Position numbers and translations under genes: made by a program
NCBI GenBank assembly: GCA_902793295.1
Contig: CADBDA010000005.1
Location: forward strand, 80,281-144,280
Reading direction: 5' to 3'
Length of the DNA: 64,000 nucleotides
From: an uncultured Bacteroidota bacterium
Lineage (GTDB): Bacteria; Bacteroidota; Bacteroidia; Bacteroidales; P3
Part shown: positions 24,883 through 32,014 of the stretch, piece after piece
How positions within the stretch are numbered: the stretch's first letter is position 1
How the letters are laid out: each line of letters begins with the position of its first letter
The notes under the pieces: model-generated
Database searches by the model: none
Seen by the model: the letters and a program-made list of their open reading frames with translations, nothing else
Told to the model about the DNA's origin: nothing

Positions 24883-25530
24883 ATGTCAAGAAATCGAACT
24901 CAGCATTTAGTTTATGCGCTCATTACGGTTTTCATTACCGTTCACCTATTTGTATTTTATAGCCTTTATGTTATCGAAGGCGACAGCTTGATGCAGACTA
25001 CTGGAACGACCTCCGTGCTGCAGGCGATCAATAGTCAGGGAGGTGTTTATATGTTAGGCAGTTATTTGCCTATATGGCTGATGATTGTTATTGAGACGGT
25101 TTGCGCTTTCGTGCTTGCGGTGGCGATGGGCAGTCCTCTGGCTTTCCGTCTGGCCAGCCGCAAGTTTGACCCGCGCCGCAACCACCCGATGATTTTTGAG
25201 TCTGCCATCATCACGGCCACCGTTAGCCTTATGTGTCCGTCGATGAGCCTATTGGCCGATGTCTTTTATTATCCCTATTATGAGGAATTTGATGTAGTCG
25301 ACTTTATGTGCCGATGGTTCCGTTTGATATGCTACAACCTGCCGTTTGCCTATTTCTCGCAAATGTTCTTTGTCCAGCCGTTTGTGCGGTTTGCCATCCG
25401 CCATCTTTTTGCTGAAAACATTTCGCAACGAAACGAACAGAATATCAGTAAGACAGTCAAACCGTCGGATGAGACAGAGGCCATTGCCGATGTGATCATC
25501 CGCGAAGACGAAATCGCTGCTACAGATTAA
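24883..25530 (+). CDS. Four-helix inner-membrane protein, DUF2798-like
   Basis: 215 residues with four membrane segments (about 10-30, 60-83, 102-125, 142-165). The two halves are alike: each is a helix pair ending in PLAFRLA or PFVRFAIRHLF, like two DUF2798-type units in tandem; this relation is an inference. The C-terminal 45 residues are polar, acidic and probably cytoplasmic. No known function. It follows the structured leader at 24620-24781, which may control it. Confidence 0.6.
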   Translation: MSRNRTQHLVYALITVFITVHLFVFYSLYVIEGDSLMQTTGTTSVLQAINSQGGVYMLGSYLPIWLMIVIETVCAFVLAVAMGSPLAFRLASRKFDPRRNHPMIFESAIITATVSLMCPSMSLLADVFYYPYYEEFDVVDFMCRWFRLICYNLPFAYFSQMFFVQPFVRFAIRHLFAENISQRNEQNISKTVKPSDETEAIADVIIREDEIAATD

Positions 25531-25665
25531 AATCGATTCATTGTTAGTGGTTTGAACGAAATCTGTATCGGATTTTGTTCTGCTAAAACTCTTTTTTTAT
25601 CGGATAATAGTATATTTTTTTATAGGAATAACTATATTATTTATCCGTGACAACAAGCATCCTGC

Positions 25666-25791
25666 ACAGGGTCTGCTTCGTAGCTTCAACGATTTTTCAA
25701 CGATACTTCAATGTTAGTTTAACCAGATATAAGGTTAAATAATAGTCGAAGGGTGGTTGAATAGTGGTTGAAATGACGGAGCAGACCCTGT
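25666..25791. repeat. 126-bp imperfect palindrome
   Basis: Two 59-base arms of equal length flank an 8-base loop (AGATATAA). About 43 of 59 positions pair, including 12 at the outer end (ACAGGGTCTGCT) and 7 next to the loop (TTTAACC). No gaps are needed. It lies in the 486-bp gap before the ABC operon. A further hairpin AGTTGAC/GTCAACT is at 25802-25826. It may be a MITE-like element or a large RNA/DNA cruciform. Confidence 0.75.
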
Positions 25792-25895
25792 TCTGTTGCG
25801 TAGTTGACCCACGGCTTTCGTCAACTGGTAGGGGAGGGGCCGGATGCCTTTTTCAAGTGGGTGTCCGAAAAAAAACGAATTTTTTTCAAAAAAAA

Positions 25896-25951
25896 TTTGG
25901 TGGTTTAAAAAATAGTTGCACCTTTGCAGTGTACTAATCAACTAATACACT
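25896..25951 (+). promoter_or_regulatory. Promoter and GntR-type operator of the ABC operon
   Basis: TTTG (25896-25899), 19 bases, CACCTTTG (25919-25926, 2 mismatches to TAnnTTTG). Immediately after lies the dyad AGTGTA-N12-TACACT (25928-25951), with 16 of 22 inner positions symmetric, covering the likely transcription start. This is the type of site bound by YtrA-like GntR repressors, and such a gene is in the operon at 28176. Confidence 0.65.
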
Positions 25952-26016
25952 AGTAAAATAATTGTACAATTAATTGATAAATAAACGAATAAATAATAAT
26001 TAAAAACATATACAAA

Positions 26017-26844
26017 ATGATTGACATTAAAAATTTCTCGTTCTCATACACCAAAACGCAGGTGTTTGACAACATCAATCTCCAATTCCAGAAGGGTGCC
26101 ATCTATGGTCTTCTGGGTGAAAACGGGGTAGGGAAGACCACCCTGCTCAAAGTTATCAGCGGTTTGCTGAAGCCTACGGCCGGCAGCTGCACGGTGGACG
26201 AATGGGTCAGCTTCGACCGTCAACCGAAGTTCTTGCAGAACATATTCTTGCTGCCCGACGAGGTGCCACTGCCCGACAGCACCACTCCGGAGAGATTTTT
26301 CAGTGACTTGGCACCCTTCTATCCCAAGCAGAGCGTTGAGATGCTGCAGCACTTGGCGGGAGAGTTGAATGTGGATATCAACCGCAAGTTCAAAGAGATG
26401 AGCTTTGGTCAGCAGAAAAAGTCGTTGCTTGCCTGCGCATTGGCACTGAATACGGAATACTTGCTGCTAGACGAGCCCACCAACGGATTGGATATTCCGT
26501 CGAAGGCCGATTTTCGTCGCATTCTGAGTGAGCGCGTGGGCGGCGACCAGACCATCATCATCTCCACCCATCAAGTGAAGGATGTGGAAAACCTTATCGA
26601 CCCCATTATCATTATCTCGCAGAACCAGGTGCTGCTCAATGCAAGTGTCGAGAAAATCACCGAGAAGCTGTATTTCGAATACGGCGGACAACAACGTCCC
26701 GAAGCCCTCTACAGTGAAATGATGCCGGGTGGTTTCCTCAATGTGCTGGTCAACGACGGTATGGGCGAAAGCCAGATCAATATCGAAGGCCTCTTCAATG
26801 CCGTGCTCCGCAACCAGTCGACTGTCAAAAAGTTGTTCGATTAA
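26017..26844 (+). CDS. ABC transporter ATP-binding protein
   Basis: 275 residues. Walker A GENGVGKT (34-41), signature SFGQQ (129-133, a variant of LSGGQ), Walker B YLLLDEPTNGLD (148-159), and the switch His in ISTHQVKDVE. The ATPase drives export or remodelling by a membrane partner, here most likely the product of the next gene 48 bp downstream. First gene of the cluster with a YbjQ-type protein, a GntR repressor and an outer-membrane barrel. A similar gene set in Firmicutes (YtrA-F) responds to cell-wall antibiotics. Confidence 0.9.
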   Translation: MIDIKNFSFSYTKTQVFDNINLQFQKGAIYGLLGENGVGKTTLLKVISGLLKPTAGSCTVDEWVSFDRQPKFLQNIFLLPDEVPLPDSTTPERFFSDLAPFYPKQSVEMLQHLAGELNVDINRKFKEMSFGQQKKSLLACALALNTEYLLLDEPTNGLDIPSKADFRRILSERVGGDQTIIISTHQVKDVENLIDPIIIISQNQVLLNASVEKITEKLYFEYGGQQRPEALYSEMMPGGFLNVLVNDGMGESQINIEGLFNAVLRNQSTVKKLFD

Positions 26845-26892
26845 TACCTTGACGATAACGAAAACCCTAACTTTAATATAAACTTTGAAAAA

Positions 26893-27693
26893 ATGAAAAA
26901 TTTTGAATTCAACCGTTTCAATAAGGTCGTTGTTCGCGACTTCCACAATACGTACTCGCTGTTTGGAATGAGTATGTTGATAATAATGATGATACCGGCC
27001 TTTGTCTGGCTTATGGGATTGGCAGTGAATGATAGTGTTGTTGAGGTGTGGAGCCGCCGCAATTTCATTAGTATGGCCGTTTATTTGACTGCCGCCATCT
27101 CGTCGATGAAGATTTACGGCAGTTGCAACCTCGTTGGCAAGGGCAACTATTTCGCTATGCTGCCGGCCTCGCTGTGCGAGAAGTTCACCAGTATGGTTGT
27201 CTATTGCTTCGTCGTTTGTCCGTTGGTGGTCTTCGTTGGTTCGGTGGCTGTGGATACGATACTGACTCTTCTGCCTTTCGGCCCGTACAAGGAATACCTC
27301 TGGCAAGTGCCCGACTGGATGAGTCAATTGAACACACTTGGCGGATATACTACAGGTTTTGGGGCTTTCGTGCTTTTGATCTTTAGATTATTCGCGGTGG
27401 CCTCACTGTTTATGCTGGCCAACACCATCTTCAAGAGAAACAAGTTCGTCAAGACCATCCTTTGGCTGATGCTCATTGTGTTTGCGTTGATAATCATCAT
27501 TGTTCCCATAATGCACCATATCAACTGGCCTGAGCATTGGAACTGGATTGTCAAAATGGCCGAATGGCTCGGTATCAAGTCGCAAGAGACCTTAATGCAT
27601 TTCATCTACTGGAGCCGCTTGTTGGGCAACGCTTTGGTGACCTTCATCTTCTCCTTCATCGCCTATCGCCGACTGAAGAAAATGCAGTATTAA
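26893..27693 (+). CDS. ABC transporter membrane partner (putative permease)
   Basis: 266 residues with about six membrane segments (near 30-50, 60-75, 98-120, 150-175, 188-210, 235-255). There is no signal peptide and no strong family motif, but size, topology and position directly after the ATPase gene fit an ABC-2-like permease. It is preceded by 48 bp, so cotranscribed. Its stop codon lies within the first copy of a 40-bp repeat. The substrate is unknown. Confidence 0.65.
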   Translation: MKNFEFNRFNKVVVRDFHNTYSLFGMSMLIIMMIPAFVWLMGLAVNDSVVEVWSRRNFISMAVYLTAAISSMKIYGSCNLVGKGNYFAMLPASLCEKFTSMVVYCFVVCPLVVFVGSVAVDTILTLLPFGPYKEYLWQVPDWMSQLNTLGGYTTGFGAFVLLIFRLFAVASLFMLANTIFKRNKFVKTILWLMLIVFALIIIIVPIMHHINWPEHWNWIVKMAEWLGIKSQETLMHFIYWSRLLGNALVTFIFSFIAYRRLKKMQY

Positions 27694-27770
27694 CCGTAAG
27701 GGCATACCCCCGTGTATGGCCCCCAAAAAACAACCGTAAGGGCATACCCCGTGTATGCCCCCCAAAAAAC
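27692..27770. repeat. Tandem 40-bp repeat containing a short hairpin
   Basis: Copy 1 is 27692-27731 and copy 2 27732-27770, identical but for one inserted C and one G-to-C change. Each holds the dyad GGCATAC/GTATGCC (imperfect in copy 1). The stop of the permease gene is inside copy 1 and the start of the YbjQ-type gene is 9 bases after copy 2. Confidence 0.85.
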
Positions 27771-27778
27771 AAACAATT

Positions 27779-28087
27779 ATGGAACTTTACACAGTTGAAA
27801 ACATACAAGGCAATTATACGCTGTTGGGCACCGTATCTGGCAGCACCATCCAATCGAAAAACATGTTCAGCGACTTCGGTCAGGGACTGAAAGGCATTGT
27901 CGGCGGCGAGTTGAAAGCCTATACCGACATGATGGAGAAAGCCCGTCAGAAAGCCACCGACCGCATGATTGCTCAGGCCGAAGCCATGAATGCCGATGCC
28001 ATCATCGGCGTCCGCTACGCCACCTCGGCCATCATGGCCCAAGCCGCCGAAGTGCTGGTCTATGGGACAGCAGTAAGGTTTAACTAA
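27779..28087 (+). CDS. YbjQ/DUF74-type putative heavy-metal-binding protein
   Basis: 102 residues from MELYTVENIQGNYTLLG. The YbjQ fold has the features VSGSTIQSKNMFSDFGQGLK, then ARQKATDRMIAQAEAMNADAIIGVRYAT. YbjQ proteins form pentamers and are annotated as metal-binding, though no Cys or His cluster is present here and the true role is unknown. The gene lies inside the operon between permease and GntR genes. Confidence 0.85.
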   Translation: MELYTVENIQGNYTLLGTVSGSTIQSKNMFSDFGQGLKGIVGGELKAYTDMMEKARQKATDRMIAQAEAMNADAIIGVRYATSAIMAQAAEVLVYGTAVRFN

Positions 28088-28096
28088 AACTGATTT

Positions 28097-28159
28097 GACG
28101 AAAACCAAAACCGATTTGACGAACCATCGTGAGGCAGTGGCCGGGTTTTGGTTTTCGTC
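28097..28159. repeat. 16-bp perfect inverted repeat before the GntR gene
   Basis: GACGAAAACCAAAACC (28097-28112) is repeated in reverse complement at 28144-28159, 17 bases before the GntR start. The left part also holds a direct repeat of GATTTGACGAA (about 28092 and 28113). It could form a long hairpin in the operon mRNA. Confidence 0.75.
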
Positions 28160-28175
28160 TGAAAAAACAACAACT

Positions 28176-28520
28176 ATGGACTTTAAAAAGCAAAAACCGA
28201 TATATCAGCAAATCGCCGACAGCCTGTGTGAACGCATAGTGTGCGGCGAGCTGCCTGCCGAAGAGCGTATGCCGAGTGTGCGCGACGTGGCGGTACAGTT
28301 GGGCGTCAATCCCAACACCGTCATGCGCACCTTCGAATACCTGCAGCAGGCCGAGATTATCTACAACAAGCGGGGCGTGGGCTATTTCGTGTCCGCCGAT
28401 GCCGCCGACCGCATCTTGGCGCTTCACCGCAAGGAATTCATGGAAGAGGATCTGCCTGCTTTTGTGCAGAAAATGAAGCTGCTAGGGCTTTCGTTCGACG
28501 ATATCAGAAAGTATGAATGA
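28176..28520 (+). CDS. GntR-family transcriptional repressor, YtrA-like
   Basis: 114 residues from MDFKKQKPIYQQIADSL. The winged helix is complete: LPAEERMPSVRDVAVQLGVN, PNTVMRTFEYLQQAEI, then NKRGVGYFV. Only about 45 residues follow, too few for a ligand domain of the FadR or HutC kind; this short architecture is YtrA. Such proteins repress ABC transporter operons, often their own, until cell-wall or membrane stress. The dyad at 25928-25951 is its likely site. Confidence 0.92.
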   Translation: MDFKKQKPIYQQIADSLCERIVCGELPAEERMPSVRDVAVQLGVNPNTVMRTFEYLQQAEIIYNKRGVGYFVSADAADRILALHRKEFMEEDLPAFVQKMKLLGLSFDDIRKYE

Positions 28521-28644
28521 AAAAAAAACTTGCGCCCGCTGTATTATTTCGGGGGGCTCAAACGATATATTGTTGTTTGGGCACCTTCTCCCCGAAACAA
28601 ATCCGACGAACCGTATTCCGCTAACAGATAAATTGAATCATTCG

Positions 28645-31080
28645 ATGAAATACAAACAAATCATTTTTGCCATCCTGATGATGGCCGCAGCCGGTCTCTC
28701 GGCTCAAACCGCCACGACCAGCTCCGTCAAAGGCAGCCTGGCCGACAGCAAAAGCAACGAGCCTCTGCGCTATGTCAACTGTGTGTTGCTGCATGCCGCC
28801 GATAGTGCTTTCGCCTATGGCACCACCACCGACGACCATGGCGACTTCACCTTCCGCAAGGTGGAATCGGGCAGCTATCTGCTGCGCGTCAGCTTTGTGG
28901 GCTACCAGACCCAGTGGCAGCCGGTTCGGGTGGACGGCAACGTCAATCTGGGCCGTGTGGCCATGAGCAAAGTCTCCACCGTGCTGGGCACTGTGACTGT
29001 CAGCGCCGAAAAACCGCTCTATGCCGTCGACGGCGAGAAGAGTCTCTACAACACCACCGAAGACCCCTCCATTCAGACCGGTACGGCCAGCGACGCGCTT
29101 CAGAACGCTCCCGGCGTGGAGGTCGATGCCGAAGGCAACATCACGCTGCGCGGCACGCAGAGTGTGGAAATTTGGATCAACGACCGCCCCAGCCACATGA
29201 ATGAGGAGGCCTTGAAACAGTACATCAAGCAGCTGCCCGCCAACGCCATCGATCGCATCGAGGTCATCACCAACCCCTCGGCGCGTTACTCGACCAGCGG
29301 CGGTGTCATCAACATCGTCACCAACCAGAATGTGAAACGCAACGAGCTGCTCTGCGTCGGTCTGAATGCCACCACCACTCCCGCCATCTCCCCGTGGGTA
29401 AGCTACGTCTGGGCCAACGAGAAGGTCGACTTTAACATATACCTCAACGGCTATCTTGGCAATCACGATATGGAATCGGACGGCACCGCCACGCTCTTCG
29501 ATGCCAATGGCGACACCACTCGCTTCCAGAAGTTCGACAATAAAAACAAGATGCCCTACCAGGGCGGATACTTCGGCTTCAACGCCAACTGGAAAATCGA
29601 CGAAAACCGGAATCTGGCCGCCTGGGTCGGTGCCTACCCCTACTGGGACCAGAACTCGTTCTACAGAAACTATCAGTACTATGAGTACAACCCCACACGT
29701 ATCGATTTGGGTTATGTCGACACCACCCTCAACCATGGCTTCAGCCATGGCGCCTACGCCGGCCTGTGGTACGAGCACCGCTACGACACCACGGGTCGCA
29801 AGCTGAGTGTAACCTTCAACGGAAGCTATTGGGCCAACGGCGGCTACAGCGACGACTCGCGCTACTACAATTCACCGGCGATTGCCGACTTCAAGCGCCA
29901 TCTGGTTGGCGATATGTGGAACGGCAGCGGCGAACTGGGAGTCAACTACACCTTGCCGCTCAAGCACGACGTCACGATTGAGGCCGGTGGCGAGTTGGGA
30001 TTCGGTTACGACTATGACAACGAGACGCTCGACAGCCTTCTGTCTTCGGGCGATTGGAGCAATATGCCCTACCGCTCTTATGTGACGCAGGAAATGACAG
30101 TGGAACCCACTTTATATGTGACTGCACAGAAACGCTGGGGTGGTTTCACAGCCAAACTTGGTTTGCGCTATAACAATAACTTCAAGAGCGGTACGATAGA
30201 ACACCACTCCCTTGGCGACCAGATGCGCCTCGACACGCTGTTCTCCGGCTTGGTGCCGAGCATCCACCTCAGCTATCAGACAAAGACCTTTGAGAGCTAC
30301 AGCCTGAGCTACACACGACGCTTCTCACACGACGGCACTTTCTACAACTATACGCTTTTCCGCATCTATGACGACTACAGCTTCACCACCGGAAACCCCA
30401 ACCTGCTGATGAGCTACACCCACAACCTTGAGGCCGCTTTCAACAAATATGTTATGGGATTTGGCAACATCGGTCTTAACGCCTACTTCCGCGCAAATAC
30501 CGACGAGATAGGCTATATGACCGCCGCCACCTACGACCCCGTCCTTGGTCCCTATCTGGTCAACTATAGCTATCCTGTCAACATCGGTTCGAGCCACACC
30601 GAGGGCATCGAGGCCAACATCACCTACCGTCCCACGGGCTTCCTGAACGTGCGCTTCAACGCTTCGCTGTTCAACTATGGCTACAACTACAACGACTTCA
30701 GCGACAGCAAGGTGAGCTACAGTCTCCGCCTCAATGTGTGGGCCAAGCTGTGGAATCGGCTCGAGGTCTTCGCCAATGCCCGATACAGCTCGCCGCGTTT
30801 GGGTCTCTACAGCCTCACCAATGCCAACAAGGGTTTGGACTTCGGATGTAGCAGCGACTTCTTCGAACGCAAAATGAGTGTCTACTTGAACATCAACGAC
30901 ATCTTCGGTTGGAGCGAGTGGGGCAGCAACACCACTGCGCCGCAGTACCAGACCACCGGCAGCAACCGCTTCAACTCGCGCTTCGTCAGCCTCGGCCTTA
31001 CCTTCCGCTTCGGCAAGATGGAGCTCGAGAGCAAAGCCCGTCAGGGTGAAGCACAGGGTCCAGTGAACCCTGTGCGATAG
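28645..31080 (+). CDS. TonB-receptor-like outer-membrane beta-barrel protein
   Basis: 811 residues from MKYKQIIFAILMMAAAG, a signal peptide ending near LSAQ. Next come a carboxypeptidase-regulatory-like domain (about 25-110), a plug domain (NAPGVEVDAEGNITLRG, INDRPS, ARYSTSGGVINIVT) and a barrel with many aromatic-ended strands, of the OMP_b-brl_3 kind. It sits in the outer membrane and may import or export a ligand. It follows the GntR gene by 124 bp with no separate promoter seen, so it is probably the last gene of the ABC cluster. Confidence 0.85.
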   Translation: MKYKQIIFAILMMAAAGLSAQTATTSSVKGSLADSKSNEPLRYVNCVLLHAADSAFAYGTTTDDHGDFTFRKVESGSYLLRVSFVGYQTQWQPVRVDGNVNLGRVAMSKVSTVLGTVTVSAEKPLYAVDGEKSLYNTTEDPSIQTGTASDALQNAPGVEVDAEGNITLRGTQSVEIWINDRPSHMNEEALKQYIKQLPANAIDRIEVITNPSARYSTSGGVINIVTNQNVKRNELLCVGLNATTTPAISPWVSYVWANEKVDFNIYLNGYLGNHDMESDGTATLFDANGDTTRFQKFDNKNKMPYQGGYFGFNANWKIDENRNLAAWVGAYPYWDQNSFYRNYQYYEYNPTRIDLGYVDTTLNHGFSHGAYAGLWYEHRYDTTGRKLSVTFNGSYWANGGYSDDSRYYNSPAIADFKRHLVGDMWNGSGELGVNYTLPLKHDVTIEAGGELGFGYDYDNETLDSLLSSGDWSNMPYRSYVTQEMTVEPTLYVTAQKRWGGFTAKLGLRYNNNFKSGTIEHHSLGDQMRLDTLFSGLVPSIHLSYQTKTFESYSLSYTRRFSHDGTFYNYTLFRIYDDYSFTTGNPNLLMSYTHNLEAAFNKYVMGFGNIGLNAYFRANTDEIGYMTAATYDPVLGPYLVNYSYPVNIGSSHTEGIEANITYRPTGFLNVRFNASLFNYGYNYNDFSDSKVSYSLRLNVWAKLWNRLEVFANARYSSPRLGLYSLTNANKGLDFGCSSDFFERKMSVYLNINDIFGWSEWGSNTTAPQYQTTGSNRFNSRFVSLGLTFRFGKMELESKARQGEAQGPVNPVR

Positions 31081-31203
31081 CGAAGCGGAGAAGACTCCCC
31101 TGGCGGGAGTCGGCTCCCCGAATAGTTTCTCACTTTTCGGGCGTTAGAACGAACTCCAAAACATTAAAAATGATAAGAATGTAATTGAGTTTTTGTAAAG
31201 AGG

Positions 31204-31240
31204 AAAGCGCTCCCTGGCAAGTTGGGGAGCGCTTTGTTTT
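31204..31240 (+). terminator. Terminator after the outer-membrane barrel gene
   Basis: AAAGCGCTCCC pairs with GGGAGCGCTTT around a short loop, then GTTTT. It lies 124 bp after the stop; a smaller hairpin GACTCCC/GGGAGTC is at about 31093-31111. Nothing else is visible in 31081-31387. Confidence 0.8.
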
Positions 31241-31387
31241 ATACCGGCAGGGCTGCTGCGGTTTGTTCCAGTATGGCTTCATCGGTCAGCCAAGTTTAGC
31301 GTAGGATGCCGGTTTCAAACGTTGGCTGTCATTTGGCTATTTGTTTTTTGTGTGTTTGACAATAATTATAGTTGTTCGTCGTTAATC

Positions 31388-31744
31388 ATGTCAATGAAAC
31401 GTCTACGTAAAATAGCACCTTGGATTTTGATTGCGGCCTATCTGCCGCTGCTGGTGTCGTTGACGTTCCACACCCACACCGAGAGCCGCCCGGTCGCTGC
31501 CACCTGCCCCGACTGCGCGCATCATGTGGCTCACCCCGCCCATTTGGCCGAGGCTGTCGTAATGGCGCACAACTGCGTCTACTGCCAGTTGGCCTCATCG
31601 TTCTATTATCGCCCCGAGCAGCCTGTGCTGGTGGCGCAGCTGCCGCTGGTGCGAATAGTGGTGGCCGATCGGGGTCGTATGGTCAACTGCCAAGTCCATG
31701 GGCTCTCTCCTTTGCGGGCACCTCCGTCGCTCTGTTTCGTCTAG
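31388..31744 (+). CDS. Small membrane-anchored His/Cys-rich protein, DUF2946-like
   Basis: 118 residues. One N-terminal membrane segment or signal (APWILIAAYLPLLVSLTF) is followed by a His/Cys-rich stretch: HTHTE, CPDCAHHVAHPAH, AHNCVYCQL. The ending LRAPPSLCFV resembles the proline-rich end of DUF2946 proteins, which occur with metal (often copper) TonB receptors. Metal binding in the periplasm is an inference from these residues. It lies 270 bp before a TonB receptor gene on the same strand. Confidence 0.6.
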   Translation: MSMKRLRKIAPWILIAAYLPLLVSLTFHTHTESRPVAATCPDCAHHVAHPAHLAEAVVMAHNCVYCQLASSFYYRPEQPVLVAQLPLVRIVVADRGRMVNCQVHGLSPLRAPPSLCFV

Positions 31745-31932
31745 TGGTCGCGACTTCGCTGCCCTGAGGCGGTGTGATGGCTTTCAATCGTCAGTAGCTC
31801 TTGGTTTCACGACATTTGTCGTGGGCGCAAGTGCAATTGCCGCATATGGACCATCTCTGGGTGTCTGCCCCATCCGGCTCTGAATAATCGTTTTTTTTAT
31901 TTTATGGTCGCCCACACCATTGTGGAGCGAAT

Positions 31933-31983
31933 GGTTGCTTTCAACAATATGAGTCTGCAGACCTCGGTCTGTAGGAAGCAACC
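31933..31983 (+). other. Nested hairpin in the TonB receptor leader
   Basis: Outer stem GGTTGCTT (31933-31940) with AAGCAACC (31976-31983); inner stem TGCAGAC (31956-31962) with GTCTGTA (31967-31973). It ends 31 bases before the receptor start, a position suited to translational or antitermination control. No known riboswitch consensus was recognised. Confidence 0.4.
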
Positions 31984-32014
31984 GTTAGTTTATAATCTTT
32001 ACCAATATCGCATC

